Source: Deltaproteobacteria bacterium (lineage in GTDB: Bacteria > Myxococcota_A > Polyangia > HGW-17). From it: a stretch of 6,207 nt of DNA. The stretch covers positions 1 to 6,207 of the forward strand of contig QKIM01000348.1 of NCBI GenBank assembly GCA_003249585.1, given 5' to 3'. The notes beneath the pieces were generated by a model that worked only from the letters and a program-made list of their open reading frames with translations, ran no database searches and was not told the origin of the DNA. Below are positions 1 to 5,757 of this stretch, piece after piece (the stretch's first letter is position 1; the number at the start of each line of letters is the position of its first letter). Made by a program: the position numbers and the translations under genes.

Positions 1-50
1 ACCCGTGCCCGTCATGAAGGAGATCCCCAGACCCATGCCCGCCATGAAGG
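1..50 (+). repeat. Imperfect 30-base tandem repeat within a coding tail
   Basis: Bases 1-20 and 31-50 match at 18 of 20 positions with a period of 30, which keeps the reading frame and encodes two related decapeptides. The window edge cuts the array, so the copy number upstream is unknown. Confidence 0.6.
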
Positions 51-121
51 GCATGTCCGTCAAGCCGGGCCCCGACTCCGGGGGAGAGCTCCTCAACCCT
101 GACTTCACCAAGGACAAGTGA
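2..121 (+). CDS. C-terminal end of an unidentified Met/Pro-rich protein (partial)
   Basis: Frame 2 is open from the window edge and ends in TGA at 119-121, giving 39 residues that finish in NPDFTKDK. The choice of frame rests on mostly G/C third positions, on early stops in the other two plus-strand frames, and on the stop overlapping a possible GTG start of the next gene. The visible tail is low in complexity: two ten-residue units (PVPVMKEIPR, then PMPAMKGMSV) arise from an imperfect 30-base tandem repeat. A Gly/Ser/Asp-containing segment follows, then a charged end. No family can be named from this fragment. It is probably co-transcribed with the DUF2164 gene. The rest of the gene lies outside the window. 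Confidence 0.6.
   Translation, partial: PVPVMKEIPRPMPAMKGMSVKPGPDSGGELLNPDFTKDK
110..114 (+). promoter_or_regulatory. Ribosome binding site deciding the DUF2164 start
   Basis: AAGGA at 110-114 sits 9 bases before ATG at 124 but only 3 bases before the alternative GTG at 118. The spacing favours the ATG. Confidence 0.5.
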
Positions 122-123
122 GC

Positions 124-363
124 ATGCTCCAGCTTGAGAACGAACGGCGTGAGCGGCTCGTCGAGAGGCTGCGTTCGAGTATTGAGGACGAGCTGGACCT
201 GGAGGTGGGGCGCTTCGATGTGGAATTCCTCCTGGACCTCTTCATCCGCGAGGTAGGACCCCTGGTGTACAACCGGGCGCTCGACGACGTCCACAAGCTG
301 GTCACACGGCAGTTCGACGACCTTTCGGACGGGCTGTATACCCTGGCGAGGCCAGTGGATTGA
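124..363 (+). CDS. DUF2164 family small protein
   Basis: This 79-residue protein (81 if GTG at 118 is used) is mostly helical and charged. It carries the layout I recognise as DUF2164: an N-terminal charged helix, an acidic ELDLEVG stretch, FLLDLFIREVGPLVYN, then a conserved-looking ALDDV helix and a C-terminal DGLY. The GPLVYN segment is the most diagnostic part, and the length is normal for the family. There is no signal peptide or membrane segment, so it should be cytoplasmic. Function is unknown for the family. It follows the upstream gene with 2 bases between stop and ATG, or a GTGA overlap with the alternative start, so the two are probably one transcript. Family assignment is by pattern recognition only. 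Confidence 0.75.
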   Translation: MLQLENERRERLVERLRSSIEDELDLEVGRFDVEFLLDLFIREVGPLVYNRALDDVHKLVTRQFDDLSDGLYTLARPVD

Positions 364-389
364 TAGTTCTTTAATTAATATAATATATT
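360..389 (+). promoter_or_regulatory. Candidate sigma-70 promoter for the crystallin gene
   Basis: TTGATA at 360-365 (5 of 6 to TTGACA) and TATATT at 384-389 (5 of 6 to TATAAT) are separated by 18 bases, in the most AT-rich stretch of the window. A perfect TATAAT at 379-384 also exists but its upstream hexamer is poor. The -35 overlaps the end of the DUF2164 gene. AT-rich DNA gives such matches by chance, so this is tentative. Confidence 0.35.
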
Positions 390-622
390 CAATCAGGTAT
401 ATAAACTCACTTTGGGGTGTCCGAGCGGTCGTTTCCGATAGTTTTCAGAAAACCGCTCTGGTATTATCCGCATCGGTGAATTATTTCCCGGTGGATCGGT
501 CGAAGATCAGCCAGCACCAGGGTCCCTCAACGCGGACCGTATTTCGAGATCAGTGACAGCTGGACCCCTTGAACCAGCACCCCTCAGCCGCGGGCGATGC
601 TTCGTCCCGCAAGGAGTTTTTT
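364..622 (+). other. AT-rich intergenic leader before the crystallin gene
   Basis: No gene is supported in these 259 bases. The first 50 are strikingly AT-rich and hold the candidate promoter. A possible 7-bp stem pairs 423-429 with 452-458 around a 22-base loop, and a smaller GTTTT/AAAAC stem lies inside it. The rest is GC-rich without clear structure until the ribosome binding site at 611-616. If the promoter call is right, the message has a leader of more than 200 bases. Confidence 0.5.
611..616 (+). promoter_or_regulatory. Ribosome binding site fixing the crystallin start
   Basis: AAGGAG lies 6 bases (all T) before ATG at 623. This chooses the start that begins with a signal peptide over the in-frame ATG at 569, which would bury the signal peptide behind 18 extra residues. 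Confidence 0.85.
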
Positions 623-1237
623 ATGAAAGCAGCTCTCTTTTCCATGTTATTGGCCGGTTTCGTCATGACCCTCCCCACGTCGGCCGACGCACAGGTCACC
701 GTATACAAACACTGTGGATTCAAGGGCCGTGCCGTCACCCTGGGTGTGGGCTCATACAAACTGGGCCGTCTCATCCGGATGGGCGTCAAGAACGACGACA
801 TCTCGGCGCTCACCGTCGCCCCCGGCTATCAGGTCACCGTCTACGAGCACAACAAATTCCGTGGCCGCAATCTCACCTTCAAGCACAATGTCCGCTGCCT
901 CGTGAAGCACAACTTCAACGACAAGATCTCCTCCATCATCGTCAGCCGCCTCGCCCCTCCTCCTCCGGTCAATGTCGCCACGGTGTACCAGCACTGCGGG
1001 TTCAGGGGATACCGTGTGTCCGTGCCCGTGGGCTCCTACGATCTGAAGCGGATGCGTCGCCTGGGCATCAAGAACGATGACCTCTCCGCTCTTTCCGTCC
1101 TCCCCGGCTACAGGATCACCATTTACGAGCATGCCCACTTCCGCGGCCGCTCCCGCACCTTTGGTCACAACGTGAAGTGTCTCGTGAAGCACGGCTTCAA
1201 CGACAAGATCTCCTCCTTCATCGTCACCCGCCGCTAG
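623..1237 (+). CDS. Secreted tandem beta/gamma-crystallin-domain protein
   Basis: A 204-residue protein. Residues 1-23 form a Sec signal peptide: K2, a hydrophobic core, then a TSADA cleavage site before Q24. The mature part is two beta/gamma-crystallin domains, residues 25-109 and 119-203, joined by a short linker containing PPPP. Each has two Greek-key halves, with aromatic-to-FxG elements (YKHCGFKG, YEHNKFRG and their partners). Each half ends in a motif of the Ca2+-binding N/D-N/D-x-x-S/T-S type: NDDISA 57-62, NDKISS 99-104, NDDLSA 151-156, NDKISS 193-198. Two cysteines per domain at matching positions (C31/C92 and C125/C186) could form disulfides outside the cytoplasm. Microbial relatives such as Myxococcus protein S bind Ca2+ and are stabilised by it. 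The role here is unknown; surface, spore-coat or stress protection are guesses. It converges with the dpdA operon and is not part of it. Confidence 0.88.
   Translation: MKAALFSMLLAGFVMTLPTSADAQVTVYKHCGFKGRAVTLGVGSYKLGRLIRMGVKNDDISALTVAPGYQVTVYEHNKFRGRNLTFKHNVRCLVKHNFNDKISSIIVSRLAPPPPVNVATVYQHCGFRGYRVSVPVGSYDLKRMRRLGIKNDDLSALSVLPGYRITIYEHAHFRGRSRTFGHNVKCLVKHGFNDKISSFIVTRR
695..1231 (+). repeat. Internal duplication of the crystallin domain
   Basis: Codons 25-109 (695-949) and 119-203 (977-1231) align without gaps at an offset of 282 bases. By hand count 56 of 85 residues are identical. DNA identity is highest at the ends of the units, where 913-934 and 1195-1216 are the same. Confidence 0.85.
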
Positions 1238-1423
1238 AGGGCCGACCAATTTTACGTTCAGGAGCTTCCCTCGCCCGACATTTCGTCTTTCCCGCGGAGG
1301 CGGGAATCCATTCCATTTATTGAAATCAAAGCTAAAACTGGGTCCCGCATTCGCGAGGACGACGTGACAGCGTTTCAATGGCCGGCGCTCCAGCCCCCTT
1401 TCCCGCTTCGTATCAACGCGTGT
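1238..1423. other. Convergent intergenic region
   Basis: These 186 bases lie between the 3' ends of the crystallin gene (plus) and dpdA (minus). No gene is supported. The only clear structure is the palindrome at 1289-1306. No classical stem followed by a T-run is visible for either transcript. Confidence 0.6.
1289..1306. repeat. REP-like palindrome
   Basis: TTCCCGC pairs with GCGGGAA in a perfect 7-bp stem around a GGAG loop, followed by TCCA. The core closely resembles the widely dispersed ATTCCC(GC..GC)GGGAAT-type palindromes (for example neisserial dRS3 and similar proteobacterial intergenic repeats). It sits 51 bases past the crystallin stop, where such elements are often found between convergent genes, and may protect a 3' end. 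There is no T-run, so it is not a standard terminator. Genome-wide repetition cannot be seen from one window. Confidence 0.5.
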
Positions 1424-2581
1424 CTATAGATCTCTGAACTGTTCGAAGAGGACCCAGGTGTTGTGAAACCCTCGCCGCCGGTTCCGGTTGTTTCCCCGGA
1501 AGATGGCCACCTCCACTCCCGCTTTTCGACAGATGGCGCAGGCGCAGTGCTTCCAGGGCATGTCCCGCAGGGTCCGCTCGTAGTGGGTCATGCGGCTTTT
1601 GCCACCCTCGTTGTAGATGGTCTCGTAGTCCCCCAGGACCGCCAGGAGCTCCCCGAGGGGGACGGCGCCGCGGTCGTAGCCTCGAATCTTCGCCAGGGAC
1701 ATCTGTTCCAGCCCCTGCGCCCTTCTGAGGGCGTCACCCTCCAGATGCTTCATGGGGCCCCGCCTGCCGGGCTCGGGGATGCGTATGGCGCAGTAGTCCG
1801 CGTCCCGGGTGTGGTAGTTGTCGGTGGAGCCCATCCAGGCGCGTCTCAGCGCCGAGGCCGAGTCCACGGACCACACCCCCAGGCGGATCAGGTCCTCGAG
1901 CATGGGAACCCGGGCGACACCGAAGAGATGGAGGCGGATGTCATTTCCCACGGCCTTTCGCACGGCGCTGGTGATCTCCAGGATGGTCTCTGTGGAGGCT
2001 CGGACCAGCCCACCCAGCGCCAGCATCTCGTATCCCATGCCTGCCATCCTGGAGGCCAAAGATGCGTAGGAGTCCGCGTCCCACCCCTGTACGGCTCCCA
2101 CGGGCGTGAAGGGGGGTGCGAGCTTCCGATGCAGCGTGAGGAATTCCTGTGCGTTCTCTTGGGTGATGCGGTAGCGAAGGTCCCGGTCCGGGAAATCCGC
2201 GGAGGGGATGAGGTGATCCACGCTCACCCCGAAGTCGAAGCCGCAGGCGGTGTAGTAGTCGATGATCTCTGCGCTCCCGTAGGGGGGAATCTTCTCCTCG
2301 ATGTAGCCGAAGGCGCCGCAGTCTCCGATGACGGGGAAGGCAGGCGCCACTCTCAGGGCGCCGTGAACTCCCAGCCGCCGGAGACGTTCGCGCCGCTTTT
2401 TGGACTTCTCCTCGACGACCTTGGAGACCAGGATGCCATCGTAGGGAGGCTGATCCAGCAATTCGTGGGCGTAGCGCTCCTGGTCCCAGCCGCGGCCGTG
2501 GGCGGTATCCGTGAGAAAATCATAGCCGGGATCGACCAGGTCGTCCCAATCAGGGATGAAATAGCGCGGACGGGCTGTCAC
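1424..2581 (-). CDS. dpdA: DpdA-like 7-deazaguanine transglycosylase (probable DNA-modifying)
   Basis: A 385-residue TGT-fold enzyme expected to swap guanine for a 7-deazaguanine base, probably in DNA. TGT landmarks are visible in order: GDCGAF with D87 (TGT DSGGFQ), VDHLIP with D122 (TGT DEC, base recognition), AVQG with Q165, LGGL at 189-192, and SVD with D240 as likely nucleophile. A zinc site follows: C346, C348, C351 and H373 (CxCx2C, then His 22 residues on). The N-terminus RYFIPDWDDLVDP is of DpdA type, not that of queuosine TGT. The TGT motif GGLAVGE reads GGLVRAS here, losing the glutamate tied to the preQ1 aminomethyl group, which suits preQ0. The start is GTG (2579-2581), overlapping the upstream TGA as GTGA, with GGAG 8 bases before it. 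A DNA target is inferred from family resemblance and operon context; tRNA cannot be excluded. Confidence 0.82.
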   Translation of the reverse strand: MTARPRYFIPDWDDLVDPGYDFLTDTAHGRGWDQERYAHELLDQPPYDGILVSKVVEEKSKKRRERLRRLGVHGALRVAPAFPVIGDCGAFGYIEEKIPPYGSAEIIDYYTACGFDFGVSVDHLIPSADFPDRDLRYRITQENAQEFLTLHRKLAPPFTPVGAVQGWDADSYASLASRMAGMGYEMLALGGLVRASTETILEITSAVRKAVGNDIRLHLFGVARVPMLEDLIRLGVWSVDSASALRRAWMGSTDNYHTRDADYCAIRIPEPGRRGPMKHLEGDALRRAQGLEQMSLAKIRGYDRGAVPLGELLAVLGDYETIYNEGGKSRMTHYERTLRDMPWKHCACAICRKAGVEVAIFRGNNRNRRRGFHNTWVLFEQFRDL

Positions 2582-3249
2582 GATACCCGCTCCAGAAATT
2601 CCTCCGCTGTCCGGGGCAGCGGGAGGGTGAAGCGCTCCAGGAATCGTCCCCCAAGGACTCCCTTGAGGGCGATGAGCGTTGCGCCGAAGCGGCGGGCCTC
2701 GGGCATCCCCAGCGGTACGAAGAGGGCCCCTTCGGGAGCCAGGGGGCGAGCGGCCGCGGCCCCCAGGATGATGGTGGTGGAGAAGTCTCCGGGGCAGTCG
2801 TTGAGGCGGGCGGCCCGCAGGTACTCGGTCCCCAGGAGCACCAGGGTGCAGTCGACGCTCTCGGCGAAGAGGCGCGCCATGGAGGCGTGGAGGTCCAGCT
2901 CCCGGGACATGGCCTCGACCACCCGTCGGGGCTGCCCCGAGAAGGTGGCCTCGTAGGGGAAAAGGAGCTCGTCACCGCGGACCAGACCATAGCCGGCGCT
3001 CACGATGAACAGCTCCTCCGAGACGCCCGCGGGGAGATGATCCAGTCCCCGCATCAGGGTGCGGTGCTGCATGCCGCTGTAGAGCTCCCGGGCTGCTGCC
3101 CGGGGCAGATCTGACAGCCGGGGTGGCGGATCACCGCGCTCGAGGGCCCGCAGCTCCACGAAACTGAGGGGGGCATCGCAGGCGAGGCTCTTTTTTCCTG
3201 TGCAGGCGGAGACGACGCGGAGGCGCGGGTGGCTAGTCCTGGGGGGCAT
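2578..3249 (-). CDS. DUF6884/YaaA-like protein of unknown function
   Basis: A 223-residue protein when started at ATG 3247-3249, preceded by a modest GGGA 5 bases upstream. A longer open frame extends to 3516 but only shadows folE2 with Ser/Pro/Thr-rich nonsense. The motifs are those I associate with DUF6884 and the YaaA (UPF0246) superfamily: RVVSACTGKKS at residues 11-21, ARELYSG near 53-59, FIVSAGYGLV at 81-90 and LLFPYEATFSG at 95-105. The C-terminal half (LVLLGTEYLRA, then STTIILGAAAARPLAP) looks alpha/beta. No signal peptide or membrane segment is seen. It overlaps folE2 by 17 bases and dpdA by a GTGA, so it is made together with them. It may tailor the base (for instance nitrile to amide), load DpdA or read the modification. 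I recall DpdC of large Dpd clusters being linked to this superfamily, but I cannot confirm that here. Confidence 0.75.
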   Translation of the reverse strand: MPPRTSHPRLRVVSACTGKKSLACDAPLSFVELRALERGDPPPRLSDLPRAAARELYSGMQHRTLMRGLDHLPAGVSEELFIVSAGYGLVRGDELLFPYEATFSGQPRRVVEAMSRELDLHASMARLFAESVDCTLVLLGTEYLRAARLNDCPGDFSTTIILGAAAARPLAPEGALFVPLGMPEARRFGATLIALKGVLGGRFLERFTLPLPRTAEEFLERVS

Positions 3250-4039
3250 TGCGGTCCCAGGTGGTGACGGCGAAGGCCTTGTGCTTGTGGATCGACTCGT
3301 CGTTGACGGCGGTGACCTCGTACCACTCCACCCGCTCGTCGTCCCGAAGCTGCACGGCGGCGTTACGGACCATGTCTTCCACGAAGACGGGGTTGTCGTA
3401 GGCCTGCATGGTGACGTGCCGTTCGTCCTCCCGCTTGAGCAGGGGGAAGATGGGGGCGGACGCAGATCTCTCGCCGATGTCGAAGAGCTCCTCAAGCCAG
3501 ATGTGCCGGAACTCATCGCCCTCGAGCCGCTCGGGGCGCACCTTGAGGGTGATGAGCCCCCGTTGGTTGTGGGCGCCGTAGTCGGAGACGGCCTTGGAAC
3601 ACGGGCACAGGGACGTCACGGGGACCGTGGCCTCCAGAATGAAGTCCAGCTCCTCGCCGTCGGCCTCGATGTAGAAGGCGCAGTCATAGTCCATCATGGA
3701 CTTGCAGCCGGTCACGGGGGCCATCTTGTTGACAAAGTAGGGGAAACGGACTTCCAGGTGGGCACGCTCGGCGTGGAGACGCTTTTGCATCTCCCGGATG
3801 ATGGAGGGGAGCTTGTCGGCGGTGATCTCCGTGGAGAAGTCCGAGAGGATGGTCACGAACCGGCTCATGTGGGTCCCCTTGAACTCCTTGGGCAGATCCA
3901 CGGAGAGGGTGAAGGACCCGATGGTGTGCTGGTCGGTGTTCTCCCGGTCGGCGACGGTGATGGGCCAGTCGATGGAGGTGATGCCGACGTGGTCGATGGG
4001 AATCTGACGGTGGTCCCGGTGGTTCTGAACGTCTTCCAT
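3233..4039 (-). CDS. folE2: GTP cyclohydrolase IB (FolE2)
   Basis: This 268-residue protein is a full-length type IB GTP cyclohydrolase, which opens GTP to 7,8-dihydroneopterin triphosphate, the first step toward both folate and 7-deazaguanines. The family signature TSLCPCSKAVSDYGAHNQRG is present at 142-161, with C145, C147 and H157. Other family stretches are GTHMSRF at 55-61, MDYDCAFY near 116-123, and DNPVFVEDMVRN with E221 near the C-terminus. Type IB enzymes are unrelated in sequence to FolE and use metals other than zinc, so they can work when zinc is scarce. The start ATG is 8 bases after the queD stop, and GGAGAGGA lies 12 bases upstream inside the end of queD. No Zur-type operator was seen. 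Its place here points to preQ0 supply rather than folate. Confidence 0.95.
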   Translation of the reverse strand: MEDVQNHRDHRQIPIDHVGITSIDWPITVADRENTDQHTIGSFTLSVDLPKEFKGTHMSRFVTILSDFSTEITADKLPSIIREMQKRLHAERAHLEVRFPYFVNKMAPVTGCKSMMDYDCAFYIEADGEELDFILEATVPVTSLCPCSKAVSDYGAHNQRGLITLKVRPERLEGDEFRHIWLEELFDIGERSASAPIFPLLKREDERHVTMQAYDNPVFVEDMVRNAAVQLRDDERVEWYEVTAVNDESIHKHKAFAVTTWDRNAPQD

Positions 4040-4047
4040 GGCGCGGT

Positions 4048-4416
4048 CTAGTCCTCTCCGAAGTAGTGGCAGAAGGAGTTGTCGGTCTCGTGGACGGTGA
4101 TGCGGTACAGGCCGGGCAGACTGGGCTCCATGCGCTTCCAGATCCAGCGGGCCATCACCTCGGAGGTGCCGTCCTCGAGACCCTCGATGTCATTGAGATA
4201 GGTGTGGTCGAGCATGTCGACGATGGGGGAGGCGGCCGTCTTGATGTCCTTGAAGTCCATGTACCAGGCGGTCTCATCGGCGACGGGGCCGCGCACCTCT
4301 ACTTCGAACTTGAAGGAGTGGCCGTGGAGGTTCCGGCACTTGTGACCGGGAGGGGCCTTGGGCAGCCGGTGGGCTGCCTCGAAGCCGAAACGTTTGACCA
4401 GATGGACGGTGTGCAT
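4048..4416 (-). CDS. queD: 6-carboxy-5,6,7,8-tetrahydropterin synthase (QueD)
   Basis: A 122-residue T-fold enzyme, the usual length for QueD, converting dihydroneopterin triphosphate to 6-carboxytetrahydropterin in the second step to preQ0. Zinc ligands are H16 (FEAAHRL) and H31/H33 (LHGH). The catalytic cysteine is C27 (HKCRNLHGH). D70 and H71 (LDHTYLN) and E110 (VHETDNS) complete the active site. The start at ATG 4414-4416 is chosen because AAAGGA lies 6 bases upstream. An ATG 15 bases earlier (4429-4431) overlaps the queE stop as ATGA but has no ribosome binding site and would add MKGYP. Longer upstream reading in this frame is a shadow of queE. Confidence 0.93.
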   Translation of the reverse strand: MHTVHLVKRFGFEAAHRLPKAPPGHKCRNLHGHSFKFEVEVRGPVADETAWYMDFKDIKTAASPIVDMLDHTYLNDIEGLEDGTSEVMARWIWKRMEPSLPGLYRITVHETDNSFCHYFGED

Positions 4417-4422
4417 GGGGTA

Positions 4423-4428
4423 TCCTTT
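4423..4428 (-). promoter_or_regulatory. Ribosome binding site deciding the queD start
   Basis: On the minus strand AAAGGA ends 6 bases before ATG at 4416. It supports this start over the ATG at 4431, which contains the site inside its own first codons and has only pyrimidine-rich sequence just upstream. Confidence 0.65.
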
Positions 4429-5057
4429 CATGGGAGGCCGATGATCTTGTGGAGCTGGAGCTGGAAGCGGCCGTCGGGCGGCCCCTCCGTGAGCACCCAG
4501 GCGGCGAGGGCCGCGCCGTCGAGGTGCGGTGTCACGGGGGTGAAGAGGGGGCGCCACCGCCGCCGCTCGTGGCGACGCAGGTGGATCATGGCGTTGTCGA
4601 AGTCTTCCCGGGAGGCGCAGGGGAACTTCACCTCGTCGTTCTCATCGAGGCGGGTGAAGTTCGCTTCCACGAGGGAGGCGGCTTCTCCCGAGGAAGGGGG
4701 TTTCACGTCCATGACAATATGGGTCCTCGGATCCACCTTATCAAGGGGGACGGCGCCCGAAGTTTCGAGCAGGACGGTGAAACCATAGTTATTCAATGTA
4801 GTTAGAAGTTCGTAAGAATCTTCCTGGAGGAGGGGTTCTCCGCCGGTTACCTCCACGACGCGAGCTCCCATGACCGAAATTTTATGTATTATTTCAGTAA
4901 TATCCATGGGTGTTCCCTGGGCGGTCCGGACATCCCGGGTGTCGCACCAGGAACAGTCCAGATGGCACCCCGCCAGCCGGATAAAGATACAGGGGAGGCC
5001 CTGGAAGGAGGACTCCCCCTGGAGGGACTTGAAGATCTCGTAGACGCGAAGGGTCAC
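4428..5057 (-). CDS. queE: 7-carboxy-7-deazaguanine synthase (QueE)
   Basis: A 209-residue radical SAM enzyme that contracts the ring of 6-carboxytetrahydropterin to 7-carboxy-7-deazaguanine, the third step to preQ0. The N-terminal signature [10 protein letters not shown] is at 11-20. The iron-sulfur cluster cysteines C31, C35 and C38 form the standard CxxxCxxC ([11 protein letters not shown]). The SAM-binding TGGEPLLQ is at 70-77, DVKPPSSGE near 117-125, and the C-terminal LQLHKIIG matches the family end. The start is GTG (5055-5057), sharing bases with the queC TGA as GTGA, with GGGAG 5 bases upstream. Part of the gene (about 4780-4910) is clearly richer in A and T than its neighbours. The length is normal and no domain is missing. 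Confidence 0.94.
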   Translation of the reverse strand: MTLRVYEIFKSLQGESSFQGLPCIFIRLAGCHLDCSWCDTRDVRTAQGTPMDITEIIHKISVMGARVVEVTGGEPLLQEDSYELLTTLNNYGFTVLLETSGAVPLDKVDPRTHIVMDVKPPSSGEAASLVEANFTRLDENDEVKFPCASREDFDNAMIHLRRHERRRWRPLFTPVTPHLDGAALAAWVLTEGPPDGRFQLQLHKIIGLP

Positions 5058-5746
5058 TGCCGCTCCCGGTAGGCCACGGGATCCTCTACGCCGGCCTGGG
5101 CAAAGCCCCGAAGCCGGAGCAGGCAGGAGTCGCAGCGGCCGCAGGCGGTCCCGTCCTCGTGGGGGTCGTAGCAGGTGTGGGTCATCGAGTAGTCCACGCC
5201 GAGAGAGAGCCCGAGACGGATGGTCTCGCCCTTGTCCAGCTCCATGACGGGAGCGTGGATGGTGATGTGTCCACCCTCGACCCCGATGCGGGTCGCGCGG
5301 TTGGCGAGCGCTTCGAAGGCCTCGATGAATTCGGGTCGGCAGTCGGGGTAGCCCGAGTAATCCACATGGCTCACGCCGATGTAGATGTCCGTGGCCCCCG
5401 TGACTTCGCAGATGGCCAGGGCATAGGAGAGGAAGATCGTGTTGCGCGCCGGGACGTAGGTCACGGGGATGCCTTCACCATCAAGGTTCTCGCGGTCCTT
5501 GGGAACCTCACCGTGGCCCGTGAGGGCGCTGCCGCCCAGGGAGGCCAGCGGCAGGTCGAGGATAGTGTGCTGCTCCACGCCGAAGTGGGCCGCGACCCTG
5601 CGGGCGGCCTCGAGCTCCACGGTGTGGAGCTGTCCGTAGGTGAAACTGAGGGCGTGAATGTCAAACCCGTCACGCCGGGCGACGGCCAGGGCCGTGGTGG
5701 AATCGAGCCCTCCGCTCAGGAGGACGACTGCGGTTTTTTTCTCCAT
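5054..5746 (-). CDS. queC: 7-cyano-7-deazaguanine (preQ0) synthase (QueC)
   Basis: A 230-residue ATP-dependent ligase that turns 7-carboxy-7-deazaguanine and ammonia into preQ0, the last step of the shared pathway. The PP-loop SGGLDSTT is at 11-18. The family stretch [14 protein letters not shown] runs 98-111, followed by [23 protein letters not shown]-terminal zinc knuckle uses C192, C202, C205 and C208. It is the first gene of the operon. The ATG at 5744-5746 has a strong ribosome binding site, GAGGTGA at 5750-5756, just after a leader hairpin. No extra glutamine amidotransferase domain (as in archaeosine-type Gat-QueC fusions) is present, so the product should be preQ0 rather than a formamidine base. 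Confidence 0.95.
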   Translation of the reverse strand: MEKKTAVVLLSGGLDSTTALAVARRDGFDIHALSFTYGQLHTVELEAARRVAAHFGVEQHTILDLPLASLGGSALTGHGEVPKDRENLDGEGIPVTYVPARNTIFLSYALAICEVTGATDIYIGVSHVDYSGYPDCRPEFIEAFEALANRATRIGVEGGHITIHAPVMELDKGETIRLGLSLGVDYSMTHTCYDPHEDGTACGRCDSCLLRLRGFAQAGVEDPVAYRERQ

Positions 5747-5757
5747 GGGTCACCTCG

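Larger units (their letters stand above)
1424..5746 (-). other. Six-gene preQ0 synthesis and DpdA operon
   Basis: queC, queE, queD, folE2, a DUF6884/YaaA-like gene and dpdA are read in one direction. Junctions are: GTGA overlap (queC/queE), 11 bases (queE/queD), 8 bases (queD/folE2), 17-base overlap (folE2/DUF6884) and GTGA overlap (DUF6884/dpdA). Such packing implies one transcript and translational coupling. The four que/fol products make preQ0 from GTP, and the distal pair is expected to use it. Confidence 0.85.

Noticed and set aside
416..431. GGTGTCCGAGCGGTCG resembles the D-arm region of tRNA-Ser genes
   Set aside because: No matching D-stem partner, anticodon arm, T-loop motif or CCA end follows, and the acceptor bases do not pair. 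Probably chance or a decayed relic at best.
553..1080. Long plus-strand frame across the crystallin gene
   Set aside because: Overlaps the crystallin gene in another frame, with Arg/Pro/His-rich low-complexity translation and no family motif. A shadow.
1463..2956. 497-residue plus-strand open frame opposite dpdA and the DUF6884-like gene
   Set aside because: Long only because of high GC on the antisense strand. The opposite strand has clear TGT, zinc and DUF6884 motifs, while this frame has none.
3250..3516. N-terminal extension of the DUF6884-like gene
   Set aside because: This part is Ser/Pro/Thr-rich out-of-frame reading of folE2. The family motifs begin just after ATG 3249.
3200..4051. 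283-residue plus-strand open frame opposite folE2
   Set aside because: Gly/Val/Asp/His-rich antisense translation of folE2 without recognisable domains.
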